A stretch of DNA of 64,000 nt from Streptomyces sp. NBC_00878 (GTDB lineage Bacteria > Actinomycetota > Actinomycetes > Streptomycetales > Streptomycetaceae). The stretch is taken from the NCBI RefSeq assembly GCF_026341515.1, contig NZ_JAPEOK010000001.1:3968001-4032000 (forward strand), written 5' to 3'. Positions 24,445-32,412 of this stretch are shown piece by piece (the first letter of the stretch is position 1; every line of letters starts with the position of its first letter). A program made the translations under genes and the position numbers. The notes under the pieces are model-generated. The model was not told where the DNA came from, searched no databases, and worked only from the letters and a program-made list of their open reading frames with translations.

Positions 24445-24599
24445 ACTGTGCACGGAGCCGTGGGTACGGGGGGAACCCCGGCTCTGTGCGACGGCCGATG
24501 ACCAGTCGGCTCGCTTACTACTGCGTCAGCACGGCTGAAAACGTCACACCCACGGCCGCCCGGAACCGGGCGACAATAGAAAAATGCAGGTCGGGTAGG

Positions 24600-25958
24600 T
24601 CAGGCGGGTGACGCGGACATGCGAAGCCGCTGCGGTGCGGCGCCGGCACCCGGGGCCGATGCCTTGGCCTGCGTCCGAGTCGATGCCTGGTGCGATGTCC
24701 GAGTCGGCGCCTTGGCCGTCTGGGTCGGTGCCTTGGCCGATGCCTGGGCCGATGCCTGGGCCGATGCCTTGGACGATGCCTTGGACGATGTCTGGGTCGG
24801 CGTCTTGGTCGGCGTCTGAGTCAGCGTCCGCACCCGTGCCGGATCGGATGCCTGCACCCGTGCCGGGCCGGATGACTGGATCCGTACCTGAACCGGTGTC
24901 GACACGCCCAGGCCTATGTGAGAGCCGTCGCCGCCCTTGGCGTCGTCGCTGTCGCCGTCGCCGGCCTTGCCGTCGCCGCCCTGGGCGTCATTGTTCGGCT
25001 TGCCATCGTTGTCATCGCTGTTCCAGCCCGGGCCGCCCTGGCCCGACGTGTCCTTGTTCGGGTCGGACTCGTAGCCGCGCCGGGTGTCACCGGAGTCGCT
25101 GTCGCCCCAGTTCTTGAGGACGCCCTTGCAGTAGTTCTTCAGCTGCTCGGCGCCGTTCGCCGCGTCCTCCAGGCCGTTTCTGCGCCCGGAGTCGAGCTTC
25201 TTGCCGTCGCGGTAGTCGCGGCAGGCCGAGACGAGCCAGCGCCACCCCTGGCCCGGCTGCACCTCGCTCGGATCGTCGCCGTTGCCGGGCTGTGCGCCCG
25301 GGTCCGCGCCGCCGTTCGGCTCTCCGGGCGGGGCCGAACCCTTGCCGGCCGGGCCGTCCGGGCTGCCTTCGGGTCGCGGATCGTCGGGACTGGCGCCTGA
25401 CTTCCCCCTGGGCACCGGTGAGACGAGCGGACGGTCCGGGGTGACGGCGACCGTCGAGGATGTGACGGGTTCCGGTTCCTCCGCGTCGAACGACAGGGCG
25501 CCGGAGGTCGCGGCCACGGTGACCCCGCCGATCATCCCCGCCGCCAGCGCGGCGGCGAGTCCGTACCGCATCGGGCGGCCCCAGCGGGAGGCGACGCGCC
25601 GGTACGCGGCGGGCCGGCCGAGGTGGATCAGGCCCGCGTCGGAGGCTGCCCGGGAAGCCGCGGCGGAGGCGGCGGAAGCGGAGCGCGTCCGCGTGCGCTG
25701 ACCGAGGCTCGCCCGCTCGCCGTCTTCGCCGGTGCGTGCCGTGCGGAAGGCGGCCAACGCGGCGGCCTCACCCGGGAGTTCGGCGTCGGCGGGCGTGGAC
25801 TCGGCAGTCAGTGCGGTCAGCGCGGCCAGTGCGTCGAGGGCCTCGGTGAGGCGGTCGGCCTGCTCGCGGTTGTCGGCGTCGACGGCTTCCAGCGGCTCTC
25901 CGCGCAGCAGTCGCTCCGCTGTGTCGCGGTCCAGCCACCTGTACTGCTCGTCGGCCAT
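24600..25958 (-). CDS. Membrane partner of an ECF sigma factor, repeat-tailed
   Basis: A 452-residue protein starting at ATG 25958; the ATG overlaps the stop of the sigma gene (TGATG). The cytoplasmic part has RWLDRDTAERLLRGE and an Ala-rich helix region. One membrane span follows (about residues 132-155, MRYGLAAALAAGMIGGVTVA), then a disordered Pro/Gly linker and a compact segment WRWLVSACRDYRDGKKL...LEDAANGAEQLKNYC with paired cysteines. The last ~90 residues are a Ser/Thr/Ala/Lys/Gln repeat tail encoded by 12-bp DNA repeats. An anti-sigma or signal-sensing role is inferred from the coupling to the sigma gene. I recognise no named anti-sigma domain. Confidence 0.7.
   Translation of the reverse strand: MADEQYRWLDRDTAERLLRGEPLEAVDADNREQADRLTEALDALAALTALTAESTPADAELPGEAAALAAFRTARTGEDGERASLGQRTRTRSASAASAAASRAASDAGLIHLGRPAAYRRVASRWGRPMRYGLAAALAAGMIGGVTVAATSGALSFDAEEPEPVTSSTVAVTPDRPLVSPVPRGKSGASPDDPRPEGSPDGPAGKGSAPPGEPNGGADPGAQPGNGDDPSEVQPGQGWRWLVSACRDYRDGKKLDSGRRNGLEDAANGAEQLKNYCKGVLKNWGDSDSGDTRRGYESDPNKDTSGQGGPGWNSDDNDGKPNNDAQGGDGKAGDGDSDDAKGGDGSHIGLGVSTPVQVRIQSSGPARVQASDPARVRTLTQTPTKTPTQTSSKASSKASAQASAQASAKAPTQTAKAPTRTSHQASTRTQAKASAPGAGAAPQRLRMSASPA
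24690..24830. repeat. 12-bp tandem repeats in the tail of the sigma partner gene
   Basis: Imperfect 12-bp units of the form GCCGATGCCTGG, GGACGATGCCTT and GGTCGGCGTCTT run head to tail and encode repeated K/T-A/T-S/Q motifs. The length could vary between strains by slippage, since the repeats stay in frame. Confidence 0.65.
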
Positions 25959-26632
25959 CACATGTCCTTCTGCGTCCGCGAACGCGTATGCGTCACACCG
26001 GCGGACGTGACCGCGTTGGTGCGCGGTTCTGCGTGTGGGGGTCTTTGTGGGGGTACGGAACTCAGGGATCCGACCGCTTCCGGATCCGCGCCGATCAGCT
26101 CCGCGAGCCGCTTCAGACCACGGTGCGCGGCCGTGCGGACGGCGCCCGGCCGTTTGCCCAGGGTCTCGGCGGCGGTCTTCGCGTCGAGGCCGACGACGAC
26201 GCGCAGTACGACGGCCTCGGCCTGGTCCTGCGGGAGCTGGGCTATGAGGGAGAGCGTGCTGTCGGTGGCGAGGGCCTCGATGGCCTCACCGGCGGTGTCG
26301 GACTCGGCCGCCCTGCCGGTGAGCTCGGTCTCGTCGCCGCCTATCGCGGGTCGGCGACCGCGCATCCGTATGTGGTCGAGCGCGCGGTTGCGGGCGATCC
26401 GGGCCGCCCAGCCGCGGAAGCGGTCGGCGTCGCCGCTGAACCGTTCGAGGTCGCGGGCGATCTGCAGCCAGGCCTCGGACGTGACGTCCTCCGCGTCCGG
26501 GTCGCCGACCAGCGTCCGCACGTACCCCAGGAGCCGTGGATGCACGGCTCGGTACACAGTCCGGAACGCGGTCTCGTCTCCGTCCTGTGCCGCAAGCACC
26601 GCGGCGGTCAGCTCCGCGTCGTCCCCCAGCAC
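25958..26632 (-). CDS. ECF-family RNA polymerase sigma factor
   Basis: A 224-residue sigma-70-family protein starting at GTG 26632 behind AAGGGG. Region 2 is visible as AFRTVYRAVHPRLLGYVRTL, DAEDVTSEAWLQIARDLERF and FRGWAARIARNRALDHIRMR. Region 4 follows: LPQDQAEAVVLRVVVGLDAKTAAETLGKRPGAVRTAAHRGLKRL. A ~40-residue low-complexity C-terminus follows. It directs RNA polymerase to an unknown regulon and is translationally coupled to the membrane protein downstream, a common arrangement for a sigma factor and its controller. The neighbouring relic at 27048-27589 derives from a similar pair. Confidence 0.92.
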   Translation of the reverse strand: MLGDDAELTAAVLAAQDGDETAFRTVYRAVHPRLLGYVRTLVGDPDAEDVTSEAWLQIARDLERFSGDADRFRGWAARIARNRALDHIRMRGRRPAIGGDETELTGRAAESDTAGEAIEALATDSTLSLIAQLPQDQAEAVVLRVVVGLDAKTAAETLGKRPGAVRTAAHRGLKRLAELIGADPEAVGSLSSVPPQRPPHAEPRTNAVTSAGVTHTRSRTQKDM

Positions 26633-27047
26633 CGCGCCCCTTTTGCGCCTAAGCCGGCGCCGCTCTCGCGGACCGGGTTCTCGCCGTCGTGGTCCCTCAA
26701 TTGATGGTTGCGGTCGTGGAGCCTTCTTGGATACACCGCTCCGCCGCAGTCCGGCGCGAATGGCACGTTACGGCGTGAAACCGTTCGCCGTCCATGTCCG
26801 TACAACATGCAACCACCTCGAACCGGCGTGGGGTGTGACACAAAACGCACCTCCGACGCTGAAGCAAGTACGGGCCGCCGCGCGGCCCGTGCCGCGCGAC
26901 GGCCGGGGCCTCTCCTGTGGGGGGTGGCGGCCCCGGCCGTTGCCATCGGCACGGCGGGGTTTCCATTTTCGCCCGGTTTTTCCGCCTTTGCCGGTCGTCT
27001 GATCAGCCGGCCGCCGTGCCGTTGGCGCTCTTCTTGCCCTTCTGCTG
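26633..27047. other. Intergenic region upstream of the sigma gene
   Basis: I see no supported gene here; all frames are shadow-like. It presumably holds the promoter of the sigma operon, but no clear -35/-10 pair stands out to me. Confidence 0.5.
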
Positions 27048-27589
27048 CTACCGCTTCCACTGCCGCTTCCCCCTCTTGGCGGACCGCTCGGCGCAGTACG
27101 CCTCGACGTTCTTCTCGCCGCCCGCGGCTTGTACCAGCCGCTGCCAGGCGGTCGGGGCGAGGACCCGGCCACGGTTCTTCACGGAGTCGTACGCGCGACA
27201 GTGGGCCTTGGCGCCCTGGGCGGAGGGTGAGCGACTGGAGGCACCGACGGTCGACGCGGGCGCCACCGAGCGCCACGCTCGCCGCCAACGCGACCAGGGG
27301 CCGCCCGGCGGGGCCGTCGAGGCCGACGACGACACGCAGTAAGCCCGCGGAACCCCGCCCCGTCCCCGCGGAACCGCCCCAGGTCCCGGGCGTTTTCCAG
27401 CCACGCGTCCGACGCCACGGCCTCCGCGTCGTCCCCGACCAGCCCCCTCAGGTACCCGAGCAACCCGGGCTGCACGATCCGGTACGCGACCGCGAAGGCG
27501 GCCTCGCCCCCCTCCTGCACCCGCGCGACGGCCATGCCCAGTTCCGCGTCGGACGTCTGCACGCGGCACGGTTCCCGTCCCTGGCCCAA
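27048..27589 (-). pseudogene. Collapsed relic of a second ECF sigma / membrane partner pair
   Basis: Fragments similar to the intact pair at 24600-26632 are strung over three frames. From 27589 downward one frame reads LGMAVARVQEGGEAAFAVAY, LLGYLRGLVGDDAEAVASDA and ENARDLGRFRGDGAGFRG, a sigma region 2. Near 27350 another frame reads LRVVVGLDG, matching VLRVVVGLD of region 4, and continues into RPLVALAASVALGGARVD, resembling a membrane anchor. A third frame then gives HCRAYDSVKNRGRVL and LVQAAGGEKNVEAYC, matching the CRDYRDGKKL...YC segment of the partner. Internal deletions and frameshifts have fused and destroyed both genes. The sequence is clearly decayed rather than a single error. Confidence 0.7.
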
Positions 27590-27869
27590 ACGCAGCCCTG
27601 GTTCGCAGCCCTCGTTCGCACCGCATGCGTACCTGGTGCGTACCGAATCCGCACCACGCGCCGCGGATCGCCATGCCCGCGCACCCCGAGCCCATCAGCG
27701 CCGGCAGACACGGAAACGTCACAGCCCGTCGGATGACCCTCCGACCCCGCGAACATCACCCGCCACCACACGACACCACAGTGACGAGGGTCATGAGACA
27801 TGCCCGCGATTTCCGTACAACCATCCGGCCTCCCCGGACGTCGGCTCGACCACGAAGTGACGTACCCCA
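27590..27869. other. Intergenic region upstream of the amidase leader
   Basis: No gene is supported. The region separates the sigma relic from the leader of the secreted amidase and probably contains the amidase promoter. Confidence 0.45.
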
Positions 27870-27967
27870 CACCCCTGTTGGGTGATGTTTAACCTCGCCT
27901 TACCGCTGAATTAGTGAGCCACCCCAGTGAAGGGTGGGTTTTTTGTGAGGCTTTTCTAGGGGTGGGG
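27870..27967 (+). promoter_or_regulatory. Attenuator-like leader with intrinsic terminator
   Basis: A textbook rho-independent terminator, stem CCACCC (27919-27924)/GGGTGG (27932-27937) followed by a T6 run (27939-27944), lies just 26 bp before the TTG start of the amidase, with no plus-strand gene upstream. A second stem, CACCC (27870-27874)/GGGTG (27880-27884), precedes it. The arms are interchangeable, and GGGGTGG at 27959-27965, next to the start codon, can also pair with 27919-27925. Mutually exclusive folds could control read-through or translation. No known riboswitch consensus is recognised. Confidence 0.5.
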
Positions 27968-27970
27968 TAA

Positions 27971-30757
27971 TTGAGTCGCCGGACGACCCATGCGTACAAG
28001 CCGCTGAGTCTGAAGCGGAGAGCGTGGCTGACGGTAGGGGCCGTCGTGCTGGGTGGGGCGGGTGCCGTGACGTACGCCGTCGCGAACCCGAGTACGGACC
28101 CGGCCGTGGACGCCGCGCGCGGCAAGCGGCCAGTGAAGGTGCACGAGCTCACGATGCGGAGCGACGGCACGGACCGGCGGAAGGTCGAGCGGACGAGCAC
28201 CGCGCAGTTCTCGCTGCTCGGCGTCACCTGGACCGGTGCGAAGACGGAGCTCGACGGCACGGCCCAGGTGCGCACCCGCGACCTGGCGACGGGCGAGTGG
28301 ACGAGCTGGCAGAACCTGGACCTGGAGCCGCACCCGGTCGACAAGGCGGAGCCGGACGCCAAGGAGGCCCGTGGCGCGTCCGATCCGCTGTGGGTCGGCC
28401 CGAGCGACGGCGTCGAGGCACGGGTCGTCGCCGACGACGGTTCGACGAGTTCCCCGCTGCCCAAGGGGCTTGAGGTCAGCCTGGTCGATCCGGGCGTGAC
28501 CTCGGCGGAGGCGAAGAACAAGGCGCTGGACACGACGACCGGCGCTTCCATGACCAACACCGCCATGACCAGCAACGCCATGGAGAACGCCGCGTTCGTC
28601 GCCGAGGACCCGACCCCGACTTCGACCGATACGACGCCGACCGACCCGGCCTCGGGCTCCCCGTCGCCGACGGAGTCCACCGGCACGGAGCCGACGACCA
28701 GCGCTCCGGCGACGCCCACCGAGAGCACTTCGGAAAGCGCGTCGGAGTCCGCCTCGCCGACACCCGACCCGGTCCCGTCCCCGCCGCCGTCCACCGTGAC
28801 GCAGCCGCCGGTCGTCTCCCGCGCCCAGTGGGGCGCCGACGAGTCGATGGTCGAGGACCCGCCGGAGTACATCAACAAGGTCAGCGCCGTCTTCGTCCAC
28901 CACACGGTCGGCACGAACGACTACAGCTGCGCCGAGTCCCCGGCGCTGGTCCGCGGCATCATGGCGTACCACGTGCAGAGCGAGAAGTGGAACGACATCG
29001 GCTACAACTTCCTGGTCGACAAGTGCGGCCGGATCTTCGAGGGCCGCGGGGGCGGCATCGACCTGCCGGTGCGCGGCGCGCACACGTACGGCTTCAACGG
29101 CGACTCGGCGGGCATCGCGGTGCTCGGTGACTTCGAGGGCGCCGCGGCCACCTCCACCACTCCGGCGAAGGCCGCGGGCAAGCCGAGCCGCGCCGCCCTG
29201 GAGTCCGTGGCGCGGGTCGCCGCGTGGAAGCTGGGCCAGTACGGGGGCAACCCGAGCGGCCAGGTCACGCTGACCGCCGCCGCCGACACGGGCGTCTGGA
29301 AGGCGGGCCAGCAGGCCACCCTCAACACGATCTCCGGCCACCGCGACGGCTTCGCCACCGCGTGCCCCGGCAAGAACCTGTACACGAAGCTGAGCGAGAT
29401 CCGCCGGTACGCCTCCAGCCCCGGCAAGAACTCCGCGATACCCACGGCCGACTTCAACCGTGACGGCATCAGCGATCTCGCCGCCGGCGTGCCCAAGGCG
29501 TCCAGCGACGTCGGCAACGTCGTCATCGTGCCGGGCGGCCTGAACGGCCCGGCGTCGGCGAGCAAGGTGAAGCTCACCCAGTCCAGCGCGGGCGTTCCCG
29601 GTGTCTCCGAGAAGGGCGACCAGTGGGGCGCGGCCACGGCCTGGGGCGACATCAACGCCGACGGCTACGCGGACCTCGCGATCGGCGCGCCCGGCGAGGA
29701 CGATGGGACCGGCCACGCGGACCGCGGCGCCGTAACGATCCTGTACGGCCCGAAGTTCGACACCGGCGCCGACACCATGGCGCTGGGCGACGACTACGAG
29801 CCGGCGGGTGCGCGGTTCGGCGCGACGGTCGCGGTCGGCGACTTCAACGCGGACGGCAAGGCGGACGTCTTCACGGCGGCCACCGGCACGGGCGGCAACT
29901 GGGCGGCCCGTTTCAACGACGGCCACGAGGTCGCGGGCGACCTGACCACCGCCTCCGGCGCGCTCGCGTACGCGGACGCCACGACCGGTGACTTCAACCG
30001 GGACGGCTACGCGGACGTGGCGCTCAACTACCGCGACGCGTCCGGTGTCGGCAGGGTCACCTGGTTCAAGGGCTCGAAGTCACTGGGCCTGTCGAAGGTG
30101 TCCACGATCTCCGTGAAGGGCGGCCGCTCCATCGCCGCGGGCGACGTGAACGGCAACGGCTACGACGACATCGTCATCGGGCAGCCGTACGCCACGGAGT
30201 CCGGCGCGATCTCCGGCGGTCAGGTCACCATGGTGCCGGGTACGTCGACGGGCTTCACGACCACCGGGATGGCGAAGATCACCCAGGACACGGCGGGGGT
30301 TCCGGGCGCCAACGAGTCCGGGGACGCGCTCGGCACGTCGGTCTCCGTGGGCGACTTCAACGCCGACGGTTTCGCGGACGTCCTGGCCGGCGCCCCGAAC
30401 GAGGACATCACCCGCACCACCAACCGCGCCAACGCGGGTGCGGTCTGGCTCTTCAGGGGCGCCTCGTCGGGCCTGACCGGCACCGGTTCGCTCTCCTACT
30501 CCCAGGACACGACGGGCATCGCCGGCTCCACGGAGAAGGACGACAAGCTGGGCTCGTCGGTCTCGCTGACGGACTTTTCCGGTCATGGCCGGGCCCACTT
30601 GCTGATCGGCGCCGAGGGCGAGGACGCGGGCAACGGCACGCTGCTGTACCTGCCGAGCACGGCTTCGGGCGTCTCGGTCGCCAAGTCGGCGTACTTCGGC
30701 ATCACCCAACTGGGCACACCGACGGCGGGGCGACTGGGGCAGTTCCTGACCCCGTAA
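27971..30757 (+). CDS. Secreted PGRP-type N-acetylmuramoyl-L-alanine amidase with FG-GAP repeats
   Basis: A 928-residue secreted protein starting at TTG 27971. A signal/anchor (RAWLTVGAVVLGGAGAVTYAV) is followed by a linker and a Thr/Ser/Pro region (~200-275). The amidase_2/PGRP domain (~280-470) has zinc-site features FVHHTVG and SGHRDGFATACPG. The C-terminal half carries at least six FG-GAP/EF-hand-like repeats of the type DFNRDGISDLAAG, DINADGYADLAIG and DVNGNGYDDIVIG, predicted to form a calcium-binding beta-propeller. It should cleave the amide between muramic acid and L-alanine in peptidoglycan outside the cell; the propeller may bind wall or ligand. The leader carries a terminator-like structure. 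Confidence 0.9.
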   Translation: MSRRTTHAYKPLSLKRRAWLTVGAVVLGGAGAVTYAVANPSTDPAVDAARGKRPVKVHELTMRSDGTDRRKVERTSTAQFSLLGVTWTGAKTELDGTAQVRTRDLATGEWTSWQNLDLEPHPVDKAEPDAKEARGASDPLWVGPSDGVEARVVADDGSTSSPLPKGLEVSLVDPGVTSAEAKNKALDTTTGASMTNTAMTSNAMENAAFVAEDPTPTSTDTTPTDPASGSPSPTESTGTEPTTSAPATPTESTSESASESASPTPDPVPSPPPSTVTQPPVVSRAQWGADESMVEDPPEYINKVSAVFVHHTVGTNDYSCAESPALVRGIMAYHVQSEKWNDIGYNFLVDKCGRIFEGRGGGIDLPVRGAHTYGFNGDSAGIAVLGDFEGAAATSTTPAKAAGKPSRAALESVARVAAWKLGQYGGNPSGQVTLTAAADTGVWKAGQQATLNTISGHRDGFATACPGKNLYTKLSEIRRYASSPGKNSAIPTADFNRDGISDLAAGVPKASSDVGNVVIVPGGLNGPASASKVKLTQSSAGVPGVSEKGDQWGAATAWGDINADGYADLAIGAPGEDDGTGHADRGAVTILYGPKFDTGADTMALGDDYEPAGARFGATVAVGDFNADGKADVFTAATGTGGNWAARFNDGHEVAGDLTTASGALAYADATTGDFNRDGYADVALNYRDASGVGRVTWFKGSKSLGLSKVSTISVKGGRSIAAGDVNGNGYDDIVIGQPYATESGAISGGQVTMVPGTSTGFTTTGMAKITQDTAGVPGANESGDALGTSVSVGDFNADGFADVLAGAPNEDITRTTNRANAGAVWLFRGASSGLTGTGSLSYSQDTTGIAGSTEKDDKLGSSVSLTDFSGHGRAHLLIGAEGEDAGNGTLLYLPSTASGVSVAKSAYFGITQLGTPTAGRLGQFLTP

Positions 30758-30770
30758 CTCGTTCCCGCTC

Positions 30771-30815
30771 CTCAAACGCCGGAGGGGCTGGCTACCAGCC
30801 CGTCCGGCGTTTGAG
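30771..30815. terminator. Bidirectional terminator between convergent genes
   Basis: Outer arms CTCAAACGCCGG (30771-30782) and CCGGCGTTTGAG (30804-30815) enclose an inner stem GGGCTGG/CCAGCCC. It starts 14 bp after the amidase stop and faces the convergent gene ending at 30942. The motif CCGGCGTTTGAG is widely repeated in Streptomyces genomes from general experience. Confidence 0.75.
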
Positions 30816-30837
30816 GACGAGGCCGTTCAGGCCGACA

Positions 30838-30921
30838 GCGGGGGTCTGGGGGCGGAGCCCCCAGGAACGGGATGGTGGGGGTCCCCCCGCTCGAGCGAAG
30901 CCGAGAGTGGGGGAGGGTAGG
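30838..30921. repeat. Cluster of short palindromic repeats
   Basis: Two further palindromes follow the terminator: CTGGGGGCGGAGCCCCCAG (about 30847-30865) and a pair of CCCCC / GGGGG arms around CTCGAGCGAAGCCGAGAG (about 30886-30915). They look like dispersed REP-type sequences rather than gene-specific signals. Confidence 0.6.
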
Positions 30922-30941
30922 GGCGGCGGGGGCGAAAACCC

Positions 30942-31574
30942 TCAGACCCGCCCACGCGCCCGCCGCGACACAACCGCCCGCAGCACACGCCGACCCTCCG
31001 TCGACAGGGCGAGCGCCTGCCGCAGCCCACCCGGCCCCTGCGCGGACAGCACCTCCAAAATGGCGATCTGACGGCGCAGTTCGGCCGCGACGAGCGGCGA
31101 CATGTCCTGCGTACGCCCCTCGCGATGGACCGCGACCGAGGCCGCGCCACGGGCCGAGGCGTCGAGCAGCCGGTGGATCTGGAGCGCCGCGACCGAACAG
31201 GCGTCCGCCCACACACGCAGGCTCCCGGAGCCCCGGTCCACGGGGACGGCCCCGAGCATGCGGTGCGCGAGCACAGTGGCCTCGCCCTCGGCGGACACGG
31301 ACACACCGCCCTCCGGAACCACGGAGACGTCGAGCTTGGCGCGGGCCTGCCCGACCCGCTCACTCCACTCCTCGCCCCAGTCCTGACCCCAGCCCTCACC
31401 GAACCGCTCGCCCGACGGCTCCCCCCACCGCTCGTTCTCCGCGAGGCTCGCCCACAGTGGCCGCAGGATCTCGTCGTCACCGCCCAGCAAGGGCACGCAC
31501 CGGTCCAGACACGCCAGACCACTGGCCGCCAGACCACGCTCGTCGGCCTGAGCGATCAGTTCCACCAGGCTCAT
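30942..31574 (-). CDS. Conserved hypothetical protein
   Basis: A soluble protein of about 210 residues. ATG 31574 (MSLVELIAQADERG) is preceded by GGGAGG, so the longer frame is not needed. It contains an internal acidic/Trp-rich stretch (GEGWGQDWGEEWSERV), a beta-rich middle (DVSVVPEGGVSVSAEGEATV) and a helical C-terminus (SPLVAAELRRQIAILEVLSA). I do not recognise a named domain. It has no signal peptide or membrane span. The gene is convergent with the amidase and about 100 bp downstream of the next minus-strand gene. Codon use is typical of the chromosome. Confidence 0.7.
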   Translation of the reverse strand: MSLVELIAQADERGLAASGLACLDRCVPLLGGDDEILRPLWASLAENERWGEPSGERFGEGWGQDWGEEWSERVGQARAKLDVSVVPEGGVSVSAEGEATVLAHRMLGAVPVDRGSGSLRVWADACSVAALQIHRLLDASARGAASVAVHREGRTQDMSPLVAAELRRQIAILEVLSAQGPGGLRQALALSTEGRRVLRAVVSRRARGRV

Positions 31575-31673
31575 CACGCCTCCCTCGGTGGGGCCGCCTC
31601 TGGTTACGGAGCCCGCACTTCCCCTTACTGCGTGCACTGTGGCCGGAACGTCACACTGCGCGTTGGCCGGAAT

Positions 31674-32192
31674 CTACATGGGGACGACGCCGAGCCGGTC
31701 GAGAAACCGGAAGAAAAGCATCTCGGCCGACGGGTCCGCGTCGGAGGTGAGTACCTCGAGGATGGGCTCCTCGGGCACGGGGCGACCCGATTCGGCGGCC
31801 CAGGCGACGGCCCGTCCGACGGCGTCGTGCGGTTCGAGGAAGAAGTCGTCGACGGTCAGTCCGTCGTCGTTGTCGCCGAGGTATCCGGCCATGGCCTCCC
31901 TGTCCAGACAGGTCGTCCAGGCGCCGCTCTCGGGCGCGGCCGCCTCGACGACCACGCAGTCGCTGTCCATCACGTACCCGAAGAGCGCTGGCGCGCCCGT
32001 CTCCTCGGCCAGGGAGTTCATGTTCCCGACGTCACCCTTCGCGGGATCGTCGGGAGCGTTCGGGTACTCCCACACCTGCCAGCCGTCGTCCGCCGTCTGC
32101 TGCAGCGTCAAGCCCGCCGCGCCCGAGAGCGCGTCCAGCTCCGCGAGCGGCTGCTCGCTCCTGCCGACGACGAAATATCCCCAGTAGCCCAT
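31674..32192 (-). CDS. Small acidic hypothetical protein
   Basis: A 172-residue acidic protein starting at ATG 32192 (MGYWGYFVVGRSEQPLAEL) with GGGGAG upstream. It is rich in Asp, Glu and Trp (GWQVWEYPNAPDDPAKGD, DNDDGLTVDDFFLEPHDA) and appears fully cytoplasmic. I do not recognise the family. Proteins of this size and composition, with a 'G-Y-x-V' start, are scattered in Streptomyces genomes, and some act as immunity-like proteins, but nothing here supports that. It sits between the 210-residue hypothetical gene and the hexosaminidase gene, with 220 bp of non-coding DNA before it. Confidence 0.65.
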   Translation of the reverse strand: MGYWGYFVVGRSEQPLAELDALSGAAGLTLQQTADDGWQVWEYPNAPDDPAKGDVGNMNSLAEETGAPALFGYVMDSDCVVVEAAAPESGAWTTCLDREAMAGYLGDNDDGLTVDDFFLEPHDAVGRAVAWAAESGRPVPEEPILEVLTSDADPSAEMLFFRFLDRLGVVPM

Positions 32193-32412
32193 CCCGCTCC
32201 CCGTTGTGTATCGGTTCGACCAGCGCCGAATACACCACACACGCACTGCTGTTCGCCACCTAAACGGGCAAGCCGCCGCAACTCCACCACACCCACGAGG
32301 GACGCGTGACGTGCCTTTTCGCCCCGCAGACCGCCACCTGGGCGATGGAGTCTGTGAGATGCGGCACGAGTCAACGTTGATCCCCACGAGTCAAATAATT
32401 TTGCTCCCCGCC

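Noticed and set aside
24690..24830. CRISPR array in the 12-bp repeats
   Set aside because: Units are only 12 bp, contiguous, without spacers, and translate as an in-frame tail.
26697..26966. An 89-codon Cys-rich minus-strand frame upstream of the sigma gene
   Set aside because: No ribosome site or recognisable domain; composition is like other shadow frames in this region.
27870..27967. c-di-AMP (ydaO) riboswitch before the amidase
   Set aside because: Cell-wall hydrolases often carry one, but I could not find its conserved core in the leader, so it is left as an unnamed attenuator-like structure.
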